Of a stretch of DNA of 64,000 nucleotides, positions 28,937 to 36,933 are shown in pieces (within the stretch, counting starts at the first letter, position 1; the number at the start of each line of letters is the position of its first letter). The notes under the pieces were generated by a model. That model saw only the letters and a program-made list of their open reading frames with translations, did no database searches and was not told the origin of the DNA. The translations under genes were made by a program, and so were the position numbers. The DNA is from Saccharopolyspora sp. SCSIO 74807 (GTDB taxonomy: Bacteria; Actinomycetota; Actinomycetes; Mycobacteriales; Pseudonocardiaceae), in NCBI RefSeq assembly GCF_037023755.1, contig NZ_CP146100.1, positions 496,001 to 560,000 on the forward strand, given 5' to 3'.

Positions 28937-29754
28937 CGAACGTCCTCCTGCGGTGCGGTCGAGTACCGGTAGATCGCGGTGGGCCCGCCGTCGAGCCAGA
29001 AGAACGGGTACGGCTCGGCGGACACGGCGGTGACCCCGGAGCCGATGAACCATGGCAGGGCGGCGCTACCGGTCTGGGCGAACAGTGCGAGCGGTTTGCC
29101 GGTTCGGCGGCAATGTTCGAGCAGCGGCGGGAAGGTGCCGGTGCCTGCGACCATGCCGGAGGCAAGCACCGCGTCGCATCCGTCCACTTCGGACATCGCG
29201 GCGGTGCCGATCGGCTCGCCCCACTCCGTTTCGCCGCCTTTGCGGTCGCACGGGAGGTAGTCGATGCCGCGCTCGCGCAGCCGTTGCAGCAGCGAGTTGA
29301 CCACTCCGATCACCAGCACCCGGCGCACGCCCGGCGGCAGCAGCGACACGACGGATTCCGCGCGCTGCAAGGACTTCTGCAACGAAGTGCCGCGCTGCAC
29401 GACGACCTGCTCGGCGTGCTCGTGGTGCGGGCGGCGCCACATGAGGTAGGCGTCGAGCGCGGCGATCCGCACCGCGATCTCGTCGTGCCGCAGCAATTCG
29501 CGCACCGGCGCCCCGGCGCAGTCGACGACCAGCTCGTCGGTGAGCGCACCCGGTTCCACCGCGCACGATCCGACGGCGTCCTCGACCCGCAGGCTCAGCA
29601 CGTGGTTGCGGTAGCCGCGCTCGCGTCCGGCGTGCCGAACCCCTTGCTGGGTCAGGAAACCGACGCTCACCTCCGCGTGCGCGATCGCGTCCCCGGCCGC
29701 TCCGTCCGCTACGACCGCTGCTAACTCGTCCAGCGACCCCGGCTCCGGGCTCAT
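28933..29754 (-). CDS. DUF364-like (Rossmann-like) protein
   Basis: This 273-residue protein has an N-terminal alpha/beta part (residues 1-130) and a C-terminal Rossmann-like part. Recognisable segments are IAALDAYLMW, RRVLVIGVVNSLLQRLRERG, CDAVLASGMVAGTGTFPPLL and ALPWFIGSGVTAVSA, arranged as in DUF364 proteins. From memory, the first DUF364 structure was interpreted as combining enolase-N-like and Rossmann-like folds with a possible heavy-metal chelation role. No enzyme activity is established. The ATG overlaps the ATP-grasp stop (ATGA). The family assignment rests on motif order only. Confidence 0.7.
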   Translation of the reverse strand: MSPEPGSLDELAAVVADGAAGDAIAHAEVSVGFLTQQGVRHAGRERGYRNHVLSLRVEDAVGSCAVEPGALTDELVVDCAGAPVRELLRHDEIAVRIAALDAYLMWRRPHHEHAEQVVVQRGTSLQKSLQRAESVVSLLPPGVRRVLVIGVVNSLLQRLRERGIDYLPCDRKGGETEWGEPIGTAAMSEVDGCDAVLASGMVAGTGTFPPLLEHCRRTGKPLALFAQTGSAALPWFIGSGVTAVSAEPYPFFWLDGGPTAIYRYSTAPQEDVR

Positions 29755-31019
29755 GCCCCGACCCGGTCTTCGGCGTAGACGACGTCGAGCGCGGCGATGG
29801 CGGCTTCCGCGCGCGAGCGCGCGGCACCGAGCAGCGGGTCGGTGACCATGACGTGCCCGAGGTAGTTGTTGTTGCTGGTCGCCGCGCCCGCGACGTGGCC
29901 TTGCTGCTTGCACGCGAAGTCCACGACACCGGTCGCATCGGCGACCTGCTCGGCGCCCCGGATCTCGTGCACCGGCCCGGGCCGCGGCGGCAGCAGGAAG
30001 GAGATCGCAGCGCTCGCGGCACCGGTGCGGACCTCGCGCAGCGCGGGCTCTTCCCCGAGGGCCAGCTGCGCGTGCACGGCCGGGAGGTCGATGCCCGCGA
30101 CCCGGCGGATCAGCTCGGTGATCTGGTTGCCCGCCGGACGCGGGTTGACCTCGACCACGCGCGGACCGTCCGGGGTCAGCTTGATCTCGGTGTGCGTGAC
30201 GGTGTTGTCCAGGCCCAGCGCCTCGATCGCGGCGACGGCGGTCGCGGTGACCTCGCGCTCGACGGCCGCGTCCAGATCGGCGGGGAACATGTGCCCGGTC
30301 TCGACGAACCAGGGCGAACCGGCGACGCTCTTGTCGGTCACGCCGACGACGGTGGTGCGCCCGCGCGCGGTGACGGCTTCGACGCTCACTTCCGGGCCGG
30401 TGAGCAGTTCCTCCAGCAGCACGGTGCTGCTGCGGCGCTGACCGCGCGCGTTGACCGGGAAACCGGCCAGATCGCCCGCTGCCGCGCGCAACTCGTCGGC
30501 GTCGGCGACCTTGCGCACGAACATCCCCGCGCACAGGTCGACCGGCTTGACCACCAGCGGGAAGCCGAGCGCGGTCGCGGCTTCGACCAGCCCGGAGGGG
30601 CTGTCGGCGAGCGCGAACGCCGGTCCGGGCACGCCGGCCTCGCGCAGCGCGAGCCGGGTGCGGTCCTTGTTGCAGGCGGCTTCCACCGCTTGCGGCGGGG
30701 AGCCGGGCAGGCCGAGTCGTTCGGCGATGTGCGCGGCGGCGACCAGGTAGTAGTCGCACGAGGTCAGCACGCCGTCGAAGCCGAGCGCCGGTTGCAGGCC
30801 CGCGACGTGCTCGACCAGTTCCGGCAGTTCGTTGGTCTCGCTGCCGAGCACGTTGCGGGCACCGAGCAGCGGGTGCGCACCGGGTTGCTGCCAGGCGCGC
30901 AAGTAGTGGTGCACGTCCCTGGTCAGAAAGCTGAAGTGGTGCCCGGATTCCCGTATGCCGCGGGGCAGCAGCGTGCTCATCGCTCCGACCCAGCTCTCCA
31001 CCATCAGCAGGTGACCCAC
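29751..31019 (-). CDS. ATP-grasp ligase, L-amino acid ligase-like
   Basis: This 422-residue enzyme has an N-terminal preATP-grasp domain, the ATP-binding FPLVVKPVDLCAGMFVRKV, the EVSVEAVTARGRTTVVGVTD segment and the Mg-binding THTEIKLTPDGPRVVEVNPR followed by PAGNQITELI. A C-terminal domain follows. These match carboxylate-amine ligases of the BacD/L-amino-acid-ligase group, which join two amino acids through an acyl-phosphate. The GTG at 31019 has GGAG 5 nt upstream. It is the first gene of the coupled operon and lies directly behind a Fur-family-like palindrome. The substrates are unknown. Confidence 0.85.
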   Translation of the reverse strand: MGHLLMVESWVGAMSTLLPRGIRESGHHFSFLTRDVHHYLRAWQQPGAHPLLGARNVLGSETNELPELVEHVAGLQPALGFDGVLTSCDYYLVAAAHIAERLGLPGSPPQAVEAACNKDRTRLALREAGVPGPAFALADSPSGLVEAATALGFPLVVKPVDLCAGMFVRKVADADELRAAAGDLAGFPVNARGQRRSSTVLLEELLTGPEVSVEAVTARGRTTVVGVTDKSVAGSPWFVETGHMFPADLDAAVEREVTATAVAAIEALGLDNTVTHTEIKLTPDGPRVVEVNPRPAGNQITELIRRVAGIDLPAVHAQLALGEEPALREVRTGAASAAISFLLPPRPGPVHEIRGAEQVADATGVVDFACKQQGHVAGAATSNNNYLGHVMVTDPLLGAARSRAEAAIAALDVVYAEDRVGA

Positions 31020-31058
31020 TTCGACTCCATCCGCCCGATTGCCAGCAGCGGACAGTAA

Positions 31059-31073
31059 CGATAATCATGTTCA
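31059..31073. promoter_or_regulatory. Fur-family (Zur/Fur-like) operator candidate
   Basis: CGATAAT-C-ATGTTCA is a 7-1-7 palindrome-like site (minus strand TGAACAT-G-ATTATCG). Against the ideal TGATAAT-N-ATTATCA it matches 11 of 14 positions. It lies 40-54 bp before the ATP-grasp start and 32-46 bp before the divergent hydrolase start. On the plus strand it overlaps a possible promoter TTGCCA-17-TAATCA. Actinobacterial iron regulators of the IdeR type use a different sequence, so Zur is the first candidate. Confidence 0.5.
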
Positions 31074-31104
31074 ATAGAGCTTCGCAAACCCCATTCAGGT
31101 AACG

Positions 31105-32589
31105 ATGGAGTCACCCGTAGTGATCACTGCTGCTCGTGCGCTCTCCGGCGCACTGCTCATCCCGCTGCTCAGCTCGGCCGCACCTGCGGCCCCACCCGCA
31201 GGACCCGGGCCAGCTGACTCCGCCGCGCCAGCGACGGCGACACCGGAGACCGTCCACTTCGGACCTTGCCCGCCGGACGTGACCGACTCCCCCGAAGTCC
31301 AATGCGGACAAGTACGGGTTCCGCTGGATTACGCGCGGCCGGACGGGCCGCAGATCCCCATCGCGATCTCGCGCATCCGCGCTTCCGGCCCGGAGTCCGA
31401 GCACCGCGGCGCACTGCTGGTCAACCCCGGTGGTCCAGGCGGCACCGGCCTGGACTACGCGGAGAGCAAACGCGCCCAACTGCCCGATTCCGTGCGCCGC
31501 GCCTACGACATCGTCGGTTTCGATCCGCGCGGAGTTGGCCGCAGCGCGCCGGTCGACTGCGGCCCCGCCGGTGGCCTGTTCGAGCATCCGCGCCCCGATC
31601 CGGTGCCTGCCGGGCCCGCGGAGGAGCGGGCGTACCTCGACGGGCTCCGCCGGCTCGCCGACGACTGCGCCCGCGGTGCCGGAGCCGAGCTGGAGCACAT
31701 CAACACCGCGAACACCGCCCGCGACATGGACCGGATCCGGAACGCGCTGGGCCAACCGAAGCTGAACTACCTCGGCGTCTCCTACGGGACCTATCTCGGC
31801 GCCGCCTACGCGGCCGAGTTCCCGCGGCGCACCGGGCGCATGGTGCTGGACAGCGTGGTCGGGCCGGACCAGTGGCACCGGTTCGACGTGCGGCAGGGAT
31901 TCGCCATGATCCGCCAGCGCGACGTGCTGTTCGACTGGATCGCGGCACATCCCGAGTTCGGCCTCGGCGCCGATCGGGACGCGGTGCGCGCGCACTACCT
32001 GGCGGCTCGCGATCGGCTGCCCGCGGGCGAGCTGGGCGCCGACGAGTTCGACCGCGCCGTCTACCGCGCGCTCTCGCGCACCGAGCGGTGGAAGCCGTTC
32101 GCCGAAGCCCTCGCCCACCTGCTGCGCACGGGTGACGGCGCGCAGCTGTCGGCGGAGGACGACCGCAACTACGAGGCCGCGCTGCGAACGGTCAAGTGCG
32201 CCGACAGCAGGCGGCCGACACCGGCCGAGGTGATCGGTTCGGTGCGGGCGCTGCGCGCCGCCGATCCGCAGCCGGTGCTGACCGGCCTGGAAGCCACCAC
32301 CTGCGCCTTCTGGGCGCCTCCGCGGGAAACGCCGCGCTACGGGCATCCGGCGATGCCGCCGGTGCTGCTTACCCAGGCCGAGCACGATCCGACGACGCCG
32401 CTGGACGGTGCGCTGCGGATGCGCGACGAGCTGCCCGGTTCGCGGATCGCCGTGCTGGACGAGAGCTACTCGCACGGCGCGTTCGCCAGCCAGCGCAGCG
32501 CCTGCTTAGACGGGACCGCCGCGCGGTACCTGCTGACCGGGGAGCTGCCCGGACGGGACGTGCGCTGCGCCGGTCCCGGACTCCCGTGA
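31105..32589 (+). CDS. Secreted alpha/beta hydrolase (tripeptidyl aminopeptidase-like)
   Basis: This protein of 494 residues has an N-terminal secretion signal (about 30 residues, ending near APAAPPA). The alpha/beta hydrolase core has LLVNPGGPGGTGL (oxyanion hole), nucleophile S226 in LGVSYGTYLG, the acid in AEHDPTTPLDG and the histidine in ESYSHGAFAS, and a C-terminal TAP-like domain. Such enzymes trim peptides outside the cell. The ATG at 31105 is listed; GTG at 31120 has a better-spaced GGAG and gives a shorter signal. It is divergent from the ATP-grasp operon and shares its 85-bp control region, so it may process the same peptide-like compound, but that is inference. Confidence 0.85.
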   Translation: MESPVVITAARALSGALLIPLLSSAAPAAPPAGPGPADSAAPATATPETVHFGPCPPDVTDSPEVQCGQVRVPLDYARPDGPQIPIAISRIRASGPESEHRGALLVNPGGPGGTGLDYAESKRAQLPDSVRRAYDIVGFDPRGVGRSAPVDCGPAGGLFEHPRPDPVPAGPAEERAYLDGLRRLADDCARGAGAELEHINTANTARDMDRIRNALGQPKLNYLGVSYGTYLGAAYAAEFPRRTGRMVLDSVVGPDQWHRFDVRQGFAMIRQRDVLFDWIAAHPEFGLGADRDAVRAHYLAARDRLPAGELGADEFDRAVYRALSRTERWKPFAEALAHLLRTGDGAQLSAEDDRNYEAALRTVKCADSRRPTPAEVIGSVRALRAADPQPVLTGLEATTCAFWAPPRETPRYGHPAMPPVLLTQAEHDPTTPLDGALRMRDELPGSRIAVLDESYSHGAFASQRSACLDGTAARYLLTGELPGRDVRCAGPGLP

Positions 32590-32647
32590 GGTTGTTCCGC
32601 GACGAGCCGAGCCACACGTAATGATGAAATTCGCGACGACCTCGAGC

Positions 32648-32684
32648 GCGGCGCCGGAGTCTTCCCCGGAACCTCCGGCGCCGC
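32648..32684 (+). terminator. Hairpin downstream of the hydrolase gene
   Basis: GCGGCGCCGGAG at 32648-32659 pairs perfectly with CTCCGGCGCCGC at 32673-32684; the 13-nt loop holds a minor TTCC/GGAA pairing. No T-run follows. Confidence 0.5.
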
Positions 32685-33179
32685 GGCGCGCAACGGGAAT
32701 CCGCAGTGCAATACGGGCTCCGCCGGAAAGGCGGCGGATCGCTGCGGAGAACGCCGGGAACCACCGCGGTCGATCACGCTGCATAATCGTTTACACGAAC
32801 GGGTGACGCAGCGGCCGCGAAATCGGCCGGAATCCCAGCACTATCGGTGCCCACCTCGGCCGGAAATGCCCCGCCGAACGACCGACATCTTCCGAGATCC
32901 GGACGAACGAGCAGGTCAGCCGGGTCCGCGCGAAGATCCGGACGAGTTCGACCGGTGCGATAAAGTTTCCGGCGCCAAGGATCTCCGCAGCACGTATTTG
33001 CCGAACCCCGAACGAACTCGAACCGCGAACCCTCGAACCGCGAACCGCAGCGCCGACCAGCCGGAAACCTCCATCCGGCGGCGAACGCCCCGACGCGACC
33101 GCGCCCCCGAAGCCCGCTCGGCCGTTGCGGTCGGCAGGCGCTGCGGTCTGTGCAAACGGGCGAAGATGAGGACGGTCCA
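32685..33179. other. Gene-free region before the conservon genes
   Basis: Open frames exist on both strands (for example 32803-33183), but their codon third positions are not G/C-biased and they match nothing I know. A 15-bp unit TCGAACCGCGAACC plus one base occurs twice in tandem at 33018-33047. Upstream sensor-kinase sequence expected for a full conservon is not seen. Confidence 0.45.
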
Positions 33180-33611
33180 ATGAACGATCACCGATCCGGC
33201 TCTGCCCAATTCGATTGGCTGGTCAGCGATTTCGTCGAGCGCGTACCCGGCGTCGCGCACGCTGTCGTGGTCTCCGCGGACGGACTGCTGCTGACCGCGT
33301 CGCAACGGCTGCCGGACGACCGCGCCGACCAGCTCGCCGCCGTGTCGTCCGGGCTGCTGAGCCTCACCCAGGGCGCCGCCAGGTGCTTCGCGGCAGGCGA
33401 GGTCACCGAGACCATCGTGGAGATGGAGCACGGGATGCTGATCCAGATGGGCATCGGCGACGGCTCATGCCTGACCGCGCTGGCCTCGCCGCGCTGCGAC
33501 ATGGGACTGGTCGCCTACGAGATGACGATGCTGGTCGAACGCGCAGGGCAACGGCTCACCCCGCAGCTGCGCGCCGAACACGCCGAGCCGATCCCCGGTC
33601 CGCGCGCATGA
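33180..33611 (+). CDS. Roadblock/LC7 domain protein (CvnB-like)
   Basis: This 143-residue protein is a complete roadblock/LC7 domain, with LVSDFVERVPGVAHAVVVSA, DGLLLTASQRLPDDRADQL and AAVSSGLLSLTQGAARCFAA as in CvnB proteins. These bind and modulate the partner GTPase encoded next. The ATG at 33180 has GAGGA 7 nt upstream. Its stop overlaps the GTPase start (ATGA). The sensor kinase (CvnA) and DUF742 (CvnC) genes of a classical conservon are missing from both sides. Confidence 0.88.
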   Translation: MNDHRSGSAQFDWLVSDFVERVPGVAHAVVVSADGLLLTASQRLPDDRADQLAAVSSGLLSLTQGAARCFAAGEVTETIVEMEHGMLIQMGIGDGSCLTALASPRCDMGLVAYEMTMLVERAGQRLTPQLRAEHAEPIPGPRA

Positions 33612-34270
33612 CGCAGGTCGACGGCCCCCAGCTCGAGGGCACCCAGCTCGGGAACTCCCGATTCGAGGCCGCCGCGGACGCGCCGGTCGCGCACCGCGTT
33701 CCGGTGGACTCCGGCGGCACCACCGCGGTCAAGATCCTGATCGCCGGGGGCTTCGGCGTCGGCAAGACGACCTTCGTGCGCGCGGTGTCGGACATCCGGG
33801 CGGTCAACACCGAAGCCGAGCTGAGCGAGTCCGGCAAGCTCATCGACGACGTCGGCTACACCCCGGCGAAGCGAACCACCACGGTCGCCATGGACTTCGG
33901 CCGGGTGAGCCTGGACGACGACCTGCAGCTGCACCTGTTCGGCACCCCCGGCCAGAACCGGTTCTACTTCATGTGGGACGACCTGGTCAGCGGCTCGATC
34001 GGCGCGATCGTGCTCGCCGACACCCGGCGGCTGGCGGATTCGTTCCCGGCGATCGACTTCCTGGAATCGCGCGACCTGCCGTACGTGGTCGGGCTGAACG
34101 GCTTCGACGACGTGCTGCACCACGAGGTCGCGGCGGTGCGCGAGGCGGCCGCTCTCGACGAGGACGTTCCGGTGATCCGCTGCGACGCGCGCAGCCGGGA
34201 GTCGGCCAAGAAGATGCTGATCACGTTGGTCAGCTACGCGATGCGCCGCTGGGCAGACCGCACCGGCTGA
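33608..34270 (+). CDS. Small GTP-binding protein (CvnD-like)
   Basis: This 220-residue Ras-like GTPase has an unusual 40-residue N-terminal extension, then the P-loop LIAGGFGVGKTTFVRA, the switch II region LFGTPGQNRFYFMWDD and the base-recognition VGLNGFDD. It is the typical CvnD type found next to roadblock proteins in actinomycetes, where it acts in membrane-linked signalling that affects development and metabolism. It overlaps the roadblock gene by 4 bp and is convergent with the DAHP synthase gene (42-bp gap). Confidence 0.9.
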   Translation: MTQVDGPQLEGTQLGNSRFEAAADAPVAHRVPVDSGGTTAVKILIAGGFGVGKTTFVRAVSDIRAVNTEAELSESGKLIDDVGYTPAKRTTTVAMDFGRVSLDDDLQLHLFGTPGQNRFYFMWDDLVSGSIGAIVLADTRRLADSFPAIDFLESRDLPYVVGLNGFDDVLHHEVAAVREAAALDEDVPVIRCDARSRESAKKMLITLVSYAMRRWADRTG

Positions 34271-34312
34271 GCAACGGCTCCCCTGCCGCACGGCCCGCTG
34301 CGCCTCCACGGT

Positions 34313-35374
34313 TCAGGCGAGCGCGAGCCAGTCGACGAGGTCGCCGGTCCGCCGCCGCGCCCGCACGGCCGCGGCCAGCCGCCGCAGGAGTTCCGCGGTG
34401 TCGTCCCAGCCCAAGCAGGAGTCGGTGATGCTCTGCCCCTCGGTGAGCGCGCGGCCGGGCAGGACGTCCTGCCTGCCCGGAACCAGGAAGCTCTCCACCA
34501 TCACGCCGCGGATCGCCCGGTTCCCGGACGCGAGCTGAGCACCGATGTCGCCGACCACGCCCGGCTGCCGAGCGTGGTCCTTGCCGCTGTTGCCGTGGCT
34601 CGCATCGATCACCACGGCCTCCGGCAATCCGGCCGTCCGCAACCGCCGCAGCAGGCGGTGCACCGAGATCGCGTCGTAGTTCGGCCCGCTCACGCCGCCG
34701 CGCAGCACCACGTGTGCGCCGGGATTCCCGGTGGCGCTGGTCCAGGCCACGCTGCCGCGCGGGCCGATGCCGAGAAATCCGTGCGGGTGCCGAGCGGCGA
34801 CCACCGCGTCGACGGCCGCCCGCAACGAGCCCGTGGTGCCGTTCTTCATGCCGACCGGCATCGGCAGCGCCGCGGCGAGCTGCCGGTGCGGCTGGCTTTC
34901 CACGGTGCGGGCGCCGATCGTGCCGTAGCCGACCAGGTCGGCCAGGTAGGCGGGGGCGAACGGGCTGACCCACTCGGTCGCGGCAGGCAGTCCCAGCTCG
35001 GCGACGTCCAGCAGCAGGCGGCGCGCCGACCGCATCCCGCGCTCCACGTCCGAACCGCCGTCCAGCGCCGGGTCGGTGAACAAGCCGGTCCAACCGACCG
35101 TGCTGCGCGGTTTCTCGAAGAAGCTGCGCAGCACCACGAGCAGTTCACCGCTGAGCTCGTCCGCCAGATCCCGCAACCGAGCCGCGTACCGCCGGGTGGC
35201 GGTGAGGTCGTGCACCGAGCACGGGCCGACCACGGCGAGCACCCGGTCGTCCCGCCCGGCGAGCACGTCCTCGATCCGCCCGCGCCATCGGCCGACTCGT
35301 GCGGTCGTAGCGGCGTCCGCGGGCAACTCGGCGCGAAGCTCCTCCGGCGCGGTCACGGTCCTGGGCTGATCCAT
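34313..35374 (-). CDS. 3-deoxy-7-phosphoheptulonate synthase, type I (AroG/AroF class)
   Basis: This enzyme condenses phosphoenolpyruvate and erythrose 4-phosphate, the first step of the shikimate pathway. The protein has 353 residues. It has VVGPCSVHD (metal-ligand C52), RSFFEKPRSTVGWTG, IGARTVESQPHR, PVGMKNGTTG, LRGGVSGPNYDA and VIDASHGNSGKDH, all type I signatures. Many actinomycetes rely on a type II enzyme for growth and carry a type I copy for special aromatic supply; which applies here is not visible. The ATG at 35374 has GGAGG 5 nt upstream. It appears monocistronic. Confidence 0.93.
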   Translation of the reverse strand: MDQPRTVTAPEELRAELPADAATTARVGRWRGRIEDVLAGRDDRVLAVVGPCSVHDLTATRRYAARLRDLADELSGELLVVLRSFFEKPRSTVGWTGLFTDPALDGGSDVERGMRSARRLLLDVAELGLPAATEWVSPFAPAYLADLVGYGTIGARTVESQPHRQLAAALPMPVGMKNGTTGSLRAAVDAVVAARHPHGFLGIGPRGSVAWTSATGNPGAHVVLRGGVSGPNYDAISVHRLLRRLRTAGLPEAVVIDASHGNSGKDHARQPGVVGDIGAQLASGNRAIRGVMVESFLVPGRQDVLPGRALTEGQSITDSCLGWDDTAELLRRLAAAVRARRRTGDLVDWLALA

Positions 35375-35443
35375 GCACACCTCCACGAGTGAAGGCCAGG
35401 CTAACCTGATCAGGAGGTGGCGCGGATCGGCCGCAGGTGGGAC

Positions 35444-36799
35444 TCATTCGCCGGAACGCCACTCCTGCACGCCGCCGGGAACGGGTGCGGCCGGGTCGTA
35501 AGGAGTGCGGGTGAAGATGAACGTGTTCAGGTCCAGGTGGCTCGGAACGCCGTCGGCATCGCGTCCGATGCGCAGCAGCTCACCGGAGTAGTAGCCGTCC
35601 ATCCCGGTCCACGTTCCGTCCGAGTTGGGGCGGAAGCGGGACGCGCGCCCGCGCCCCTGCCACGGGACGAGGTCGAGCAGCCCCTCCGGCAGCACGCGCA
35701 GCACGTGCGGCGTCGGACCCCAATACCACTGGCCGGTGAGTTCCAGCAGTTCCGGGCTCACCGCGCTCGGTGCCCACGGTTGCGGGATGCGCGGTTCGTG
35801 CTCGTCCAGGATGTTCAGCAAGTCGGTGATCAGCCCGCCGGAGACGCCGGAAGTGCTGTTGGCCATGAACACCGCGCCGGTCGACTGCGCCGGATCGGTC
35901 ATCACGGTGGCGAGGAATCCCGGCATGGAACCGGTGTGCCCGGCCAGCCGCCGCCCGTTGTCCCGCACGAGCTGCAGACCGAGCCCGTAGCCCGCACGCC
36001 ACACGTCCCCGTCGTCCACGGCACCGGGTGCGCGCATCTCGGCCACCGTGTCCGGGTGCAGCACCTCGCCGGTGTCCCCGTCCACGAACCGCGCCCAGCG
36101 CAACATGTCGTCCACAGTGGACCAGAGCTGGCCTGCCGGGGACATCGCGCCGTGGTCCTCGGCGGGTTCCGGCAGCAGCACGTCCGCCCACGGGTGCACC
36201 GCGAAACCCTTGGCGTGCGGCGCCTGCGGGCCGAACGAGGTCCGGTCCATCCCGAGCGGACGCAGGATCTCCTGTTCCGCCGCCGCGAACCAGGACCTGC
36301 CGCGCAGCCGCGAGACCAGCTCGCCGAGCACGCCGAAGCCGGTGTTGGAGTAGTGGAAACCGTGCTGCGGCGGCGGACGCAGCGCGGACTCGTCGATCGA
36401 GGCGAGCAGGTCCTGCGGCGAACCGCCGGGAGTGCGTTCCCACCACGGGCCTTGCGGTTCCGCGCTCATGCCGGTGGTGTGCGTGAGCAGCCGCGCGATG
36501 CTGCGATCACCGACCGCGGTGCCCGGCAGGTGCTCGTCGAGCGTGTCGGTCAGGCGCAACTTGCCCTCGTCGCGCAGCCGCAGCACCAGCACGCCCACGA
36601 AGGTCTTGGTGATCGAGCCGATGCGGTACTGGGTGTCCGCTGTGGGCTCGGCGCCCTCGACCGCGCCTCTGCCGCCGAACCAGAGCACTTCGCCGTCCCG
36701 CACGAGACCGGCCACCAGCGACGGGATGCGGTTCTGCCGTTGCTCGACGGCCAATCGCCGGAACAGGGCGCGTTGCGTGGAGGGGAGCAAGCTGGTCAT
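35444..36799 (-). CDS. Beta-lactamase-family serine hydrolase
   Basis: This 451-residue protein of the class C beta-lactamase/DD-peptidase fold has the nucleophile motif IGSITKTF (S62-x-x-K65), the FHYSNTGFG tyrosine (Y150) and the third motif GHTGSMPGF. The C-terminal about 110 residues form an extra beta domain. No signal peptide is seen, so it is probably cytoplasmic and an esterase or peptidase rather than a resistance enzyme. The ATG at 36799 has a weak binding site. The gene starts 13 bp from a tandem repeat array and is divergent from the CAAX protease gene. Confidence 0.88.
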   Translation of the reverse strand: MTSLLPSTQRALFRRLAVEQRQNRIPSLVAGLVRDGEVLWFGGRGAVEGAEPTADTQYRIGSITKTFVGVLVLRLRDEGKLRLTDTLDEHLPGTAVGDRSIARLLTHTTGMSAEPQGPWWERTPGGSPQDLLASIDESALRPPPQHGFHYSNTGFGVLGELVSRLRGRSWFAAAEQEILRPLGMDRTSFGPQAPHAKGFAVHPWADVLLPEPAEDHGAMSPAGQLWSTVDDMLRWARFVDGDTGEVLHPDTVAEMRAPGAVDDGDVWRAGYGLGLQLVRDNGRRLAGHTGSMPGFLATVMTDPAQSTGAVFMANSTSGVSGGLITDLLNILDEHEPRIPQPWAPSAVSPELLELTGQWYWGPTPHVLRVLPEGLLDLVPWQGRGRASRFRPNSDGTWTGMDGYYSGELLRIGRDADGVPSHLDLNTFIFTRTPYDPAAPVPGGVQEWRSGE

Positions 36800-36811
36800 C
36801 CGCCCATGCTT

Positions 36812-36914
36812 GCATGTCGCCGCGGCTCGACCGCCTCGCATGTCCAGCGGCTCGGCCGCCTCGCGTGTCGCCGCGGCTCGACCGCCTCGCACGTCACAGC
36901 GGCTCGACCGCCTC
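36812..36914. repeat. Tandem array of four 25/26-bp repeats
   Basis: Four units lie head to tail at 36812, 36838, 36863 and 36889, each about GCATGTCGCCGCGGCTCGAC followed by CGCCTC. Units differ at 2-5 positions, and the second is 25 bp. The array fills most of the 134-bp space between two divergent genes, so both promoters must lie in or beside it. Length change between strains would be expected for such an array. Confidence 0.85.
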
Positions 36915-36933
36915 GCCTTGGCAAGATGTAGGA

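Noticed and set aside
19737-31019. Cluster as an EDDS, staphylopine or NRPS siderophore locus
   Set aside because: No nicotianamine-synthase-like, opine dehydrogenase, argininosuccinate-lyase-like, ornithine-cyclodeaminase-like, NRPS or IucA/C gene is present, so none of these known routes fits.
32803-33183. A 126-codon plus-strand frame before the roadblock gene
   Set aside because: Third codon positions lack the G/C bias of real genes here, the product is Arg/Pro/Thr-rich low complexity, and it would overlap the roadblock gene start.
35444-36799. Serine hydrolase as an antibiotic-resistance beta-lactamase
   Set aside because: There is no signal peptide, and the YSN and HTG motifs with an extra C-terminal domain fit the broad esterase/peptidase branch of the fold rather than secreted resistance enzymes.
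36812-36914. Possible CRISPR array
   Set aside because: The 25/26-bp units are directly adjacent with no spacers, and no cas genes are present.
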